64,000 bases of DNA from JBGPEQ01 sp050180895 (lineage in GTDB: Bacteria; Pseudomonadota; Alphaproteobacteria; Dongiales; Dongiaceae), in contig JBFXDS010000002.1 of the NCBI GenBank assembly GCA_050180895.1, positions 124,001 through 188,000 on the forward strand, written 5' to 3'. A program made the translations under genes and the position numbers. The notes beneath the pieces are model-generated. The model searched no databases, was not told the origin of the DNA, and saw only the letters and a list, made by a program, of their open reading frames with translations. This document shows positions 55,975-64,000 of the stretch, in pieces; position 1 is the stretch's first letter; each line of letters starts with the position of its first letter.

Positions 55975-56673
55975 ATGGTCGCGGGACAGCCCGTTCTCGA
56001 GATTTCGGAGGCGGCGCCTCGGAGCGATCCGGACTCCTTGTGGAGTCCGTCCATCACATTGCAGTTGGCGCCGGGAGATCTGGCACTGGTGGAGGCGCGC
56101 GATCCGAACCGCGCCGCCTGGTTCGCGGACCTGTGCTGCGGCCTCGTTCCGCTGTCCGCCGGCACGGTGAAGTTTCTCGGCCACGACTGGGCGACGGCGC
56201 CGCATGACTACGCCGCGGCGTTGCGCGGCCGGATCGGCCGCGTGTTCGCGGCCGGCGGATGGATCGACTTCGTGGACATGGCCACCAACATCCTGCTGCC
56301 GCAGCTGCACCATACTCGCCGGGAGGAGGGGGACTTGCGGGAAGCGGCGGCGCGGCTGGCCTTCAGCTTCGGCCTGCCCGGCCTGCCGACGGGGCATCCG
56401 CGCGAACTCTCGACCCTGGATCTGGCGCGCGCCGCCTGCATCCGCGCGTTTCTCGGCGAGCCGGCTCTCGTGCTCCTGGAGAGCCCGCTGCAGGGCCGCT
56501 TCGCGGACCTCGCCGTGCCGATCCTGGAGGCTCTGGCCACGGCGCGCCAGAACGGCGCGGCGGCGCTCTGGCTGACCGGCAGCGACCTGGTGTGGCGCGA
56601 CCGCTCCATTCCGGTCACGCACCGCCTTCGGCTGCGCGACTATGGCCTGATTGCGGCAAGGCGGGCCGCATGA
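55975..56673 (+). CDS. Degenerate ABC ATPase-like protein (MlaF position)
   Basis: This 232-residue protein has the outline of an ABC nucleotide-binding domain but has lost catalytic motifs. Where Walker A should be, residues 39-50 read VEARDPNRAAWF, with no Gly-Lys-Ser/Thr. The signature region is RELSTLDLARAA (143-153) instead of LSGG, and Walker B reads ALVLLESPL (164-172), with Glu-Ser in place of Asp-Glu. Downstream helix and strand spacing still fits an ATPase. It sits between the MlaE and MCE genes, where the MlaF ATPase is expected, and overlaps the MCE gene as ATGA. It probably cannot hydrolyse ATP. Alternatively it is a partner that works with a second, canonical ATPase from elsewhere. 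Confidence 0.75.
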   Translation: MVAGQPVLEISEAAPRSDPDSLWSPSITLQLAPGDLALVEARDPNRAAWFADLCCGLVPLSAGTVKFLGHDWATAPHDYAAALRGRIGRVFAAGGWIDFVDMATNILLPQLHHTRREEGDLREAAARLAFSFGLPGLPTGHPRELSTLDLARAACIRAFLGEPALVLLESPLQGRFADLAVPILEALATARQNGAAALWLTGSDLVWRDRSIPVTHRLRLRDYGLIAARRAA

Positions 56674-57656
56674 TGCGGCTGCGCTACATGGACGAGTGGG
56701 TCGGCCTGCTGGTCGTGCTGGCGATCGTGGTGTTCGTCGGCGTGGCGCTGCAGGCCGGCGTCCTGCGCGACTGGTTCCGCCCCGTCGAGACCCTGCGCAT
56801 CGTGCTGCCGGAGACCGGCGTCGCCGGGCTGTCCGTGGGCGCCGAAGTCGAGATCCTGGGCACCCGGGCCGGAACCATCCGCCGCGTCGTCATCGAGCCG
56901 AACCAGCAGATGTACGCGGAGGCCGAGATCGACGCGCAGGCGACCGCCTTCATCCGCCGCGACAGCACGGCCGTGATCCGCCGCCGCTTCGGCGTCGCGG
57001 GCGCCGCCTATGCCGACATCACGCGCGGCACGGGGCCGGAGCTGGACTGGGCCTTCGCGGTGATCCAGGCCGAGACGGAGCGCGCGCCGACGGAGACCGT
57101 CGGCGCCCTGATCGACGAGGTGCGGGCGAAGATCTTCCCGGTGCTGAACGACGCCGGCCGCGCCATGAGCGCCCTGGCCAACGCCATGGAGCGGATCGAG
57201 AAGGGGGAGGGCAATGTCGGCCGGCTGCTCGCCGACGAGACGCTGATCGACAGCGTCGGGATGACCGTCGCAGAAGCGCAGGCGGCGGCGGCGGATGTCC
57301 GCCGCATCCTGGCGCAACTCCAGACCGTGGCTGATGATGCCGCGTCGCTGACCAGCGCCGCGACCGCGCCGGAGGGCGGCGTGCCGGAACTGCTGCAGCG
57401 CACGAACCAGGCGTTGGCGACGCTGCAGGGTTCGATGAACGACCTGTCTCGCGCCACCCGCCGCCTCCCGCAGATCGCCCGCAATGTCCAGAGCGGGACC
57501 GAGAATCTGCCGAGCCTGCTGACGCAGACGCAGCAGACGGCGCGCCGGCTGGAGGAACTCCTCGTGCAGATCCGCGGCATGTGGCTGCTCGGCGGCGACC
57601 AGGCGGCGCCGCCCGAACCCGCGGCCCGGCTGCCGCCCACGGAGGTGCGCCCGTGA
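56670..57656 (+). CDS. MCE/MlaD family lipid-transport protein
   Basis: This 328-residue protein has one N-terminal membrane segment (about 10-29) and one MCE domain (38-115; VETLRIVLPETGVAGLSVGAEVEILGTRAGTIRRV and the following strand DSTAVIRRRFGVAGAAYADI, recognised by LSVGAEVEILG and GVAGAAYADI). The remainder is a long helix-rich region, with NVGRLLADETLI and SMNDLSRATRRLPQIARNVQ. MCE proteins form hexameric tunnels in the periplasm that carry lipids. It overlaps the ATPase-like gene (ATGA) and the lipoprotein gene (GTGA). Confidence 0.88.
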   Translation: MMRLRYMDEWVGLLVVLAIVVFVGVALQAGVLRDWFRPVETLRIVLPETGVAGLSVGAEVEILGTRAGTIRRVVIEPNQQMYAEAEIDAQATAFIRRDSTAVIRRRFGVAGAAYADITRGTGPELDWAFAVIQAETERAPTETVGALIDEVRAKIFPVLNDAGRAMSALANAMERIEKGEGNVGRLLADETLIDSVGMTVAEAQAAAADVRRILAQLQTVADDAASLTSAATAPEGGVPELLQRTNQALATLQGSMNDLSRATRRLPQIARNVQSGTENLPSLLTQTQQTARRLEELLVQIRGMWLLGGDQAAPPEPAARLPPTEVRP

Positions 57657-58528
57657 GGCGTCTGCTGCTCCTCGGCCTGTTGCTGGCCGGCTGCGGCGGA
57701 TCGGCGCCGCCGCAGCCTTCGACCCCTGTCGACGAAACGCTGCAGCGCGACGCGGAAGCCGGTCGCCTCGCCTATGACCTGGAGCATCCCGACGACGCGG
57801 TGGCGAAGTACGAGGCGGCGTTGACGCGGGCCCAGGCGCGCGACGACCTCGGGGCGATCGGCGACCTCGGCTACAATCTCTCCGTGGCGCATTTGAACGC
57901 CAATGCGCCCGACCGCGCGCTCTCCGTCGCGCGGACGACGCGGACCGAGTTGGAGCGGCGCGGCGCGGCGCCGTTCCCCGCGCTGCTGCTGGCGGAGGCG
58001 ACGGCGCTCTATCGGACCGGCGCGCCGGCCGAAGCCGACGACGTCGCCGCGAGCGCGGCGGGCGGCACCGATGCCGCCGCCGCGGCGCGCGCGATCTTCC
58101 TGCGCGGCCTCATCGCCGACGAGCGGGACGATGAAAGCGGACTGGCGGCGGCGCTGGACAGGCTGCGTTCCCAGAGCGCGCCCGAATTGCAGGCGGACGC
58201 GGCGGAGCTGGCGGCGCGCCTTGCCCTGCGGCAGGGCGATATGGCGGGCGCGCAGGCCGAGGCGGCGCGGGCGGCCGACCTGCGGCGGGAGTCGCTCGAC
58301 TATCGCGGGCTCGCCCGCGCCTTGGCGGTGGACGCCGAGGCGACGCGACGTTCCGGCGATTCGGAGGCCGCGGCGGACCTCTTCCTGCGCGCCGGGCGCA
58401 GCGCCCTGGCCCAGGGCGACACGGCCATGGCAAGGCCATGGCTGCGGCAAGCGGCCACGCTTGCCGACGGCCAGCCCGTCGGCAAGACGGCGGCGGAGTT
58501 GTTGAGGCAACTGCGGCGCGGCGAGTGA
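57653..58528 (+). CDS. Repeat-rich (TPR-like) lipoprotein
   Basis: This 291-residue protein begins at a GTG overlapping the MCE stop. The N-terminus RRLLLLGLLLAGCGGS has a lipobox LLAGC with the lipidated cysteine at residue 13. The mature part is almost all helical and rich in Ala, with tetratricopeptide-like helix pairs (for example DLEHPDDAVAKYEAALTRAQARDD and GNLSVAHLNAN-type helices). Its role is unknown. In MlaD/PqiB-type operons a lipoprotein often sits at this position as a partner at the outer membrane, and by analogy it could dock the MCE hexamer. It ends the coupled operon. Confidence 0.75.
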   Translation: MRRLLLLGLLLAGCGGSAPPQPSTPVDETLQRDAEAGRLAYDLEHPDDAVAKYEAALTRAQARDDLGAIGDLGYNLSVAHLNANAPDRALSVARTTRTELERRGAAPFPALLLAEATALYRTGAPAEADDVAASAAGGTDAAAAARAIFLRGLIADERDDESGLAAALDRLRSQSAPELQADAAELAARLALRQGDMAGAQAEAARAADLRRESLDYRGLARALAVDAEATRRSGDSEAAADLFLRAGRSALAQGDTAMARPWLRQAATLADGQPVGKTAAELLRQLRRGE

Positions 58529-58543
58529 TAGATGCCGCGGCGG

Positions 58544-59296
58544 TCAGACGAGCGGCGGAGCCAACTCGCCTCGTCGCGCTTCTGATTCCTCCGCCGCATC
58601 GGATGTTCCGAACAACCGGTCGAGGAATGCCGTGAACCAGGCGTGCTGGGCGGGATCGTGCAGGTCCATGGCGCGGTCCTGCGCCGCCCTCGGCTGGACG
58701 CCCGGCTTGCCGGCGAAGCGCGGACCGTGATCGGCCTGCCAGCGCCGGAAGATGCCGGGCGTCACTTCGGCATGAAACTGGAAGCCATAGGCGGCTCGGT
58801 CGTAGCGGAAGGCCTGGCGGGCGAAGAGGGCGCTGCCGGCAAGCAGGGTGGCGTCGGCGGGCAGCTCGAACTGGTGGTAGTGGGACTGCACGACGTGCAG
58901 TCCGTCGGGAATATCCGCGCGGCCGGCCGCGGTGGGGAACAGTTCGTAGTAGCCGAATTCATGCCGGCCCTCGGGATGCGGGCCGACGGCCGCCCCGAGC
59001 TCGTGCGCCAGCAGCTGGGCGCCCAGGCAGATGCCGAGCACCGGCAGGTCGGCCTTCAGGCAGCTGCCGATGAAGCGCATCTCGTCGCGCAGGAAGGGAT
59101 AGCGGTCGGCCTCGGGTACCGGATAGGAGCCGCCCATCACGATCAGGCCGGCGAGGTCGGCGGCGTCGGCCGGCAGCGGATCGCCGGCGAAGGGGTGGCG
59201 CCAGGAAAGATCGAAACCGCGCGCGGCGAGGTGCGTCGCCGTGCGGTCTTCGCTGGACGCATGGTTGTGCTTGATGACGAGAATCTTGCGGGTCAT
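58544..59296 (-). CDS. Class I glutamine amidotransferase family protein
   Basis: This 250-residue stand-alone glutaminase-fold protein has the nucleophile cysteine in VLGICLGAQLLAHELG and the catalytic histidine in YGFQFHAEVTPGIFRRW. The N-terminus KILVIKHNHASSEDRT matches stand-alone GuaA-type domains. It could be involved in gamma-glutamyl or amide chemistry with a polyamine or glutamine substrate. It is convergent with the lipoprotein gene and not linked to any synthase here. The substrate is not predictable. Confidence 0.88.
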   Translation of the reverse strand: MTRKILVIKHNHASSEDRTATHLAARGFDLSWRHPFAGDPLPADAADLAGLIVMGGSYPVPEADRYPFLRDEMRFIGSCLKADLPVLGICLGAQLLAHELGAAVGPHPEGRHEFGYYELFPTAAGRADIPDGLHVVQSHYHQFELPADATLLAGSALFARQAFRYDRAAYGFQFHAEVTPGIFRRWQADHGPRFAGKPGVQPRAAQDRAMDLHDPAQHAWFTAFLDRLFGTSDAAEESEARRGELAPPLV

Positions 59297-59450
59297 GGCC
59301 GGCGATCCTGGAGCGGATTTCGCGCGCGGACAAGGTGTCCTTTGAACGGGCGCAACCGTACCTCGGGGGCGCGCCGGAACTTCCGTTCGGGATATTGGTT
59401 GAGATAGCGTCGATCATATCGACCAGTCATTTCACGAGTCGGATCACCGC

Positions 59451-60536
59451 ATGCGCATAGCCCAGATCGCTCCGCTGTACGAGGGATGCCCACCTCGGTA
59501 CTACGGCGGTACCGAACGGGTCGTATCCTACCTGACGGAAGAGCTCGTTCGTCTCGGCCATCACGTCAGCCTTTTTGCCAGCGGCGATTCGCGGACGGCG
59601 GCGCAGCTGGTGCCGATCTGCCCGCGCGCCTTGCGCCTCGATCGCGCGGTGGTCGACCCGTTGGCGCATCACATGGTCATGTTCAATCGCGTGGCGGCGC
59701 AGGCGGCGCAGTTCGACGTGCTGCACTTCCACACCGATTATCTCCATTTCGCCGCCTTCGCCGGCATGGCCGTGCCGGCGGTCACGACGTTGCACGGCCG
59801 GCTGGACATGCCCGACCTCCCGGCGGTCTATGCCGAGTTTCCGGAGATGCCGCTGGTATCGATCTCCGCCAGCCAGCGCCGGCCGCTGCCCTGGGCGAAC
59901 TGGTGTGCCACCGTTCCCCATGGGCTGCCGCCGGGACTGTATGCGGCGGGCGGCGGAACGGGCGGCTACCTGGCGTTCATCGGCCGCATCAGCCCGGAAA
60001 AGCGCCTCGACCGCGCCATCGAGATCGCCCGCCGCGTCGGCCTGCCGCTCAGGATCGCAGCCAAGGTCGACAAGGTGGACCGCAGCTACTTCGAGGAGGT
60101 CATCCGGCCGCTGCTGGCCGGGCCGGGCGTGGAATTCCTGGGCGAGATCAGCGAGGACGAGAAAGGCCCGTTCCTCGGCGCGGCCGCCGCGCTGCTGTTC
60201 CCCATCGACTGGCCGGAGCCGTTCGGCCTGGCGATGATCGAAGCCATGGCCAACGGCACGCCGGTCGTCGCCTTCCGCTGCGGCGCCGTGCCGGAGGTGG
60301 TGGACGAGGGCGTCACCGGATTCATCGTCGACAGCATCGACGACGCCGTTGCCGCCGTGCCGCAAGCGCTGCGGCTGGACCGCGGCGCGGTGCGGGAGCG
60401 CTTCGACGAGCGCTTCGGCGTCGAACGGATGGCGCGCGACTATCTGGCGGTCTATGACGGATTGATCGACGGCGCGGCGGCGTGCCGCCGCCTGCCGCCG
60501 GGGAGGGAGCCGGAACGGATCCTGTCCGCACTCTGA
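59451..60536 (+). CDS. Glycosyltransferase family 4 protein
   Basis: This 361-residue GT-B-fold enzyme has the N-terminal acceptor domain with YYGGTERVVSYLTEELVRLGHHVSLF and LHFHTDYLHF, and the C-terminal nucleotide-sugar domain with FIGRISPEKRLDRAIEIA and the GT4 E-x7-E motif EPFGLAMIEAMANGTPVVAF. It transfers a sugar from a nucleotide donor to an unknown acceptor. It is followed six bases before the start of a glycogen-debranching-type enzyme, so the pair may act in one polysaccharide or trehalose pathway. Confidence 0.92.
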   Translation: MRIAQIAPLYEGCPPRYYGGTERVVSYLTEELVRLGHHVSLFASGDSRTAAQLVPICPRALRLDRAVVDPLAHHMVMFNRVAAQAAQFDVLHFHTDYLHFAAFAGMAVPAVTTLHGRLDMPDLPAVYAEFPEMPLVSISASQRRPLPWANWCATVPHGLPPGLYAAGGGTGGYLAFIGRISPEKRLDRAIEIARRVGLPLRIAAKVDKVDRSYFEEVIRPLLAGPGVEFLGEISEDEKGPFLGAAAALLFPIDWPEPFGLAMIEAMANGTPVVAFRCGAVPEVVDEGVTGFIVDSIDDAVAAVPQALRLDRGAVRERFDERFGVERMARDYLAVYDGLIDGAAACRRLPPGREPERILSAL

Positions 60537-60548
60537 CGGGGGGTGACG

Positions 60549-62744
60549 ATGGACGACAAGACAGCCGCTTCGGCGGCGGACGCCGATTCCGAGGCCGCCT
60601 CGCTGTTCTACATTCCGGCTGCCGCATCCTTGCCGGAGCGCCGGCTGCGCGCTCTCAAGCATGGCGACACCTTCGCGCTGTTCAATTCATACGGCGACAT
60701 CCTGCCGTTCCCGGGCGCGCCGGACGGGCTCTATCATCGGGACACGCGCTATCTCTCGCATCTCGAGCTGCGGCTGAACGGTCAGCGGCCGCTGCTGCTG
60801 AGCTCGACGGTGAACGACGACAACGCCGTCCTCGCCGTCGATCTGACGAATCCGGACTTCTATGCCGATGGCGAGCTGTTGCTGCCGCGCGACATGCTGC
60901 ATGTGCAGCGCCTGAAATTCGTCTGGCAGCGCTCCTGCCACGAGCGCATCGCCGTGCGCAACTACGACGCCCGGCGACAGGCGGCCATCCTGACGCTCCG
61001 GTTCGATGGCGACTTCGCCGACCTGTTCGAAGTACGCGGCCAGGTGCGCCCGCGCCGCGGCACGGCGGCCCGCCTGCGCCTGTCCGATCGCGCGGCCGCC
61101 GTGCGCTATGACGGCCTGGACGGTGTGGCCCGGTTCGTCACCGTACGGCTGACGCCGGCGCCGACCCGTCTCGAAGGTGCGACGGCGACATACGAGCTGA
61201 CGCTGGCGCCCGGGCAGCAGACGAAGATCTTCGTTCAGATCGAATGCGGCACGGGCGGCGAGCCGGCGGCCGAGGGAACCGGCTTTGCCGCCTGCATGCA
61301 TGCCGCGCGGCGGGCGCTGAAGCAATCGACGACGCGTGCCGCCCGGATCGTCAGCTCGAACAGCCAGTTCAACCAGCTGCTGAGCCGGGCCTTGTCGGAC
61401 CTCTACATGCTCGTCACGGACACGCCGCAGGGCCCCTATCCCTATGCCGGGATTCCCTGGTTCAGCACCGCCTTCGGGCGCGACGGGCTGCTGACGGGGC
61501 TGTTCACGCTGTGGATCGATCCGGCGATCGCCAAGGGCGTGCTGAAGTATCTGGCGGCGACGCAGGCGACCGCGACGGACCCGGACAGGGACGCGGAGCC
61601 GGGCAAGATCCTGCACGAGACCCGCGGCGGCGAGATGGCGCGGCTGCGCGAGGTGCCGTTCGAGCTCTATTACGGCAGCGTCGACGCGACGCCGCTGTTC
61701 ATCGCGCTCGCCGGCGCCTATGTGGACCGCACGGCGGATCTCGAGACGCTGCGGTCGATCTGGCCCAGCATCGAGGCCGCGCTCGCCTGGATCGACCGTT
61801 GCGGCGATGCCGACGGCGACGGCTTCGTCGAGTACAACCGGCACAGCGAGACCGGGCTGGTGAACCAGGGATGGAAGGACTCGCACGATTCCGTCTTCCA
61901 TGCCGACGGTCGCCTGGCGCCGGGGCCGATCGCGCTGTGCGAGGTGCAGGCCTATGTCTACCTCGCCAAGCGCGGCGCGGCGAAGATGGCGCGGCTGCTC
62001 GACCGGCCGGAGATGGCGCTGGAGCTGGAGCATCAGGCGGACCTGCTGCGGCAGAGATTCGAGGCGGCGTTCTGGTGCGAGGAGCTGTCGACCTACGCGC
62101 TGGCGCTCGACGGCGAGAAGCGGCCCTGCCGCGTGCGCTCCTCGAACGCCGGCCATGCCCTGTTCGCGGGGATCGCCGATCCGGAACGGGCGCGGCGCCT
62201 GGCCGCCGGGCTGCTCGACAGCGGCTTCTTCGCCGGCTGGGGCATCCGCACGGTCGCCGCGGAGGAGCCTCGATTCAATCCGATATCGTACCATAACGGG
62301 TCGGTCTGGCCGCACGACAATGCGGTGATCGCGCTCGGGTTCGACCGCTACGGCTTCAAGGACGCGGCCCTGCGCATCCTGACGGCCATGTTCGACGCCT
62401 CGAACTACGTCGACCTCCGGCGGATGCCCGAGCTGTTCTGCGGCTTCCGCCGGCTGGCGCGGACCGGGCCCACCTTCTACCCGGTCGCGTGCGCGCCGCA
62501 GGCCTGGGCGACGGCGGCGCCCTTCGCGCTGCTGCAGGCGGCGCTCGGCCTCAGCCTCGACCACCGCAGCGGCGAAATCCGCTTCAAGCGGCCGGTGTTG
62601 CCCGAGTTCCTCGATGGGCTGATGCTCCGCGACCTGCGCCTGGGCGACCGCGGGACCGAGATCGAGATCGCCCGCCATGGCCAGGACGTCGCCATCAACG
62701 TGCCCCGGCGTTCCGACAACCTGCGCGTCGTCGTCATTCATTGA
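60549..62744 (+). CDS. Amylo-alpha-1,6-glucosidase / glycogen-debranching-type protein
   Basis: This 731-residue protein has an N-terminal glycogen-debranching domain (LKHGDTFALFNSYGDILPFPGAPDGLYHRDTRYLSHLELRLNGQRPLLLSSTVNDDN in pieces: GLYHRDTRYLSHL and STVNDDNA) and a C-terminal (alpha/alpha)6 barrel of the GH15/GH63 type, with PYAGIPWFSTAFGRDGLLTGL, TGLVNQGWKDSHDSVFHADGR and ISYHNGSVWPHDNAVIALGFDRYG (as NGSVWPHDNA). The acidic residues in these motifs are the likely catalytic ones. It starts at ATG 60549, or a GTG at 60543. It is paired with the GT4 gene, suggesting alpha-glucan or related oligosaccharide metabolism. Confidence 0.88.
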   Translation: MDDKTAASAADADSEAASLFYIPAAASLPERRLRALKHGDTFALFNSYGDILPFPGAPDGLYHRDTRYLSHLELRLNGQRPLLLSSTVNDDNAVLAVDLTNPDFYADGELLLPRDMLHVQRLKFVWQRSCHERIAVRNYDARRQAAILTLRFDGDFADLFEVRGQVRPRRGTAARLRLSDRAAAVRYDGLDGVARFVTVRLTPAPTRLEGATATYELTLAPGQQTKIFVQIECGTGGEPAAEGTGFAACMHAARRALKQSTTRAARIVSSNSQFNQLLSRALSDLYMLVTDTPQGPYPYAGIPWFSTAFGRDGLLTGLFTLWIDPAIAKGVLKYLAATQATATDPDRDAEPGKILHETRGGEMARLREVPFELYYGSVDATPLFIALAGAYVDRTADLETLRSIWPSIEAALAWIDRCGDADGDGFVEYNRHSETGLVNQGWKDSHDSVFHADGRLAPGPIALCEVQAYVYLAKRGAAKMARLLDRPEMALELEHQADLLRQRFEAAFWCEELSTYALALDGEKRPCRVRSSNAGHALFAGIADPERARRLAAGLLDSGFFAGWGIRTVAAEEPRFNPISYHNGSVWPHDNAVIALGFDRYGFKDAALRILTAMFDASNYVDLRRMPELFCGFRRLARTGPTFYPVACAPQAWATAAPFALLQAALGLSLDHRSGEIRFKRPVLPEFLDGLMLRDLRLGDRGTEIEIARHGQDVAINVPRRSDNLRVVVIH

Positions 62745-62837
62745 GGCGGCGTCGGCCGCCCTCCATGGCCATTGCCCGGCCGGCGGCGCCGGGTCAATCT
62801 AGGCGCTCGAACGTCCATTGTCGGCAGGGGGCTGCGC

Positions 62838-63299
62838 ATGGCGCCGCGACGTCGGTTGATCTCTTCCGGTTCCAGCTTCGAGAAGGCGGGCGGCTATTCG
62901 CGCGCCGTGGTCGACGGCGATTGGGTGTTCGTGTCGGGCACGACGGGGTTCGACTACGCGAAGATGACGATCGCCTACGGCCTCGAGGAGCAGGTGCACC
63001 AGACCTTCCGCAACATCGCGGCGGCGCTGGCGCAGGCCGGTGCTTCCCTCGGCGACGTGGTGCGCGCCAACTACATCGTGCCGCAGTCGGCCGACTGGCC
63101 GCGCATCCTGCCGATCCTCGGCCAGTATTTCGGCGACATCCGGCCGGCCTCGACCGCCGTCATCGCCGGCCTCGTCGATCCGCGTATGCGGATCGAGATC
63201 GAGGTGACGGCGCGGTTGCCGGCCGGGCGAAGGAAGGCGGCGGCGAAACGCAAGCGGCCGGCGCCGAAGAAGCGGGCCGCGGCCCGGCGCAGGAGATGA
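62838..63299 (+). CDS. Rid-family protein with basic C-terminal tail
   Basis: This 153-residue protein has a Rid/YjgF domain in residues 1-126 (VFVSGTTGFDYAKMTI, EEQVHQTFRNIAAALAQAGASLGDVV and MRIEIEVTARL). The position aligned to the catalytic Arg105 of RidA reads Ser, so classical enamine deaminase activity is doubtful. Residues 130-153 are a Lys/Arg/Ala/Pro tail (RRKAAAKRKRPAPKKRAAAR) like histone H1-type tails. A nucleic-acid or ribosome-binding role for the tail is an inference. The ATG at 62838 is chosen over one at 62772. It lies four bases before the SDR gene. Confidence 0.82.
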   Translation: MAPRRRLISSGSSFEKAGGYSRAVVDGDWVFVSGTTGFDYAKMTIAYGLEEQVHQTFRNIAAALAQAGASLGDVVRANYIVPQSADWPRILPILGQYFGDIRPASTAVIAGLVDPRMRIEIEVTARLPAGRRKAAAKRKRPAPKKRAAARRRR

Positions 63300-63303
63300 C
63301 GGC

Positions 63304-63984
63304 ATGCCGACCATATTGATCACCGGCGCGAACCGCGGCATCGGACTGGAGTTCGCGCGGCAGTATGCCGCGGAGGGATGGCGGGTGCTGGCGGCCTGTC
63401 GCAGCCCGCGCGGCGCGAAGGAGCTGGCGGCGCTCGCTGGCGACGTCCGCGTGTATGCCCTGGACGTGATCGACGAGTACCAGCTTGCCGCCCTGGCCCG
63501 CTCGCTGAGCGACGAGGCGATCGACGTCCTGATCAATAATGCGGGCGTCGGCGGCTTCGAGGACTCCTTCGGCAATACACCGACCAACGACTGGCTGGAA
63601 ACGCTGCGCATCAACGCCATCGCGCCGTTGCACGTGGCCGAGCAGTTCACTCCGCATCTGGAGCGCGGGCAGCGTCGCCTCATCGTCAACATCACCAGCA
63701 AGATGGGCAGCATCGCCGACAACAGCAGCGGCGGCTCCTACGCCTATCGCACGAGCAAGGCGGCGCTCAACATGGTCGCGAAGAGCATGGCGCAGGATCT
63801 CGCCGCGAAGCGCATCATCGTCGTGCTCTTCCATCCCGGCTGGGTCAGGACCGACATGGGCGGCCCGCAGGCGCTGCTGCCGCCCAAGGCGAGCGTCGCC
63901 GGCATGCGCGCCAAGATCGCCACGCTGACCGCCGCCGACAGCGGCAAGTTCTTCAACTACGACGGCAAGCCGCTGCCGTGGTGA
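63304..63984 (+). CDS. Short-chain dehydrogenase/reductase (SDR) family protein
   Basis: This 226-residue oxidoreductase has the NAD(P)-binding TGANRGIGLEFARQYA at residues 6-21, the NNAG motif in INNAGVGGFED, and the catalytic YxxxK in YAYRTSKAALN with a serine before it (NSSGGSYAYR). The HPGWVRTDMGG end is typical of classical SDRs close to carbonyl or csgA-like members. The substrate cannot be told. It follows the Rid-family gene by four bases and ends 16 bases before the window edge. Confidence 0.9.
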   Translation: MPTILITGANRGIGLEFARQYAAEGWRVLAACRSPRGAKELAALAGDVRVYALDVIDEYQLAALARSLSDEAIDVLINNAGVGGFEDSFGNTPTNDWLETLRINAIAPLHVAEQFTPHLERGQRRLIVNITSKMGSIADNSSGGSYAYRTSKAALNMVAKSMAQDLAAKRIIVVLFHPGWVRTDMGGPQALLPPKASVAGMRAKIATLTAADSGKFFNYDGKPLPW

Positions 63985-64000
63985 GCGGCGCGATGTCAGC

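Overview
The window is GC-rich, densely packed bacterial chromosome and reads as an alphaproteobacterium, probably of the Rhodospirillales or a neighbouring order. The basis is gene order and gene structure: ppiD-trpE beside tpiA-secG-pyrG-kdsA-eno, a pyruvate dehydrogenase operon whose E1 beta subunit carries its own lipoyl domain, a fused ispDF, and the run dusB-ntrB-ntrC-ntrY-ntrX-(D-amino-acid aminotransferase)-hfq-hflX. I see no rRNA, tRNA, CRISPR array, transposase or phage gene.

Layout. 1-3.1 kb: edge of a phytanoyl-CoA-dioxygenase-like gene, a membrane-anchored cytochrome c with a small monooxygenase, the divergent hutC/hutG pair with a palindromic operator, and a GYD-domain gene. 3.3-6.6 kb: a gene-poor, lower-GC islet with a beta-helix lipoprotein, an EF-hand-like protein, a gene broken by an in-frame TGA and little else. 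6.6-23.3 kb: core metabolism (trpE, ppiD, tpiA, secG, pyrG, kdsA, eno, an FtsB-like gene, the PDH complex, lipA, a RatA/COQ10-like gene). 23.5-27.0 kb: a small catabolic module of a GntR regulator, a DapA-family lyase and an orphan family-5 solute-binding protein. 27.1-30.5 kb: DUF429, cinA-like, ispDF and a CcsA-type membrane protein. 30.6-41.2 kb: the Ntr nitrogen-regulation cluster through hfq-hflX, including a frameshifted D-amino-acid aminotransferase. 41.2-48.8 kb: two inositol-monophosphatase-family genes around a 3-hydroxyisobutyrate-dehydrogenase-like gene and an Fe(III)/AfuA-type ABC importer. 49.0-52.6 kb: an ECF sigma/anti-sigma pair, an enoyl-CoA hydratase and isovaleryl-CoA dehydrogenase. 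52.8-58.5 kb: a tightly coupled five-gene operon (below). 58.5-64 kb: a glutamine amidotransferase, a GT4 glycosyltransferase with a glycogen-debranching-type enzyme, a Rid-family protein with a basic tail and a short-chain dehydrogenase.

The most unusual locus is 52802-58528. A membrane sensor (dCache, GAF, class III cyclase fold) is translationally coupled to an MlaE-type permease, an ABC-ATPase-like protein, an MCE (MlaD-type) protein and a repeat lipoprotein. The cyclase-like domain lacks both metal-binding aspartates, and the ATPase-like protein lacks Walker A and has a changed Walker B and signature. By inference this is an MCE lipid-transport-type assembly with a degenerate nucleotide-binding partner under a sensory pseudo-cyclase.

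The intergenic spaces hold at least three families of hairpin-forming repeats. One family has three copies, with a compensatory base-pair change in the third. Several further palindromes are candidate operators or terminators: a HutC site, a perfect TGTGA-N6-TCACA CRP/FNR-type site, a possible PhaR-like site before dusB and a GntR-type site.
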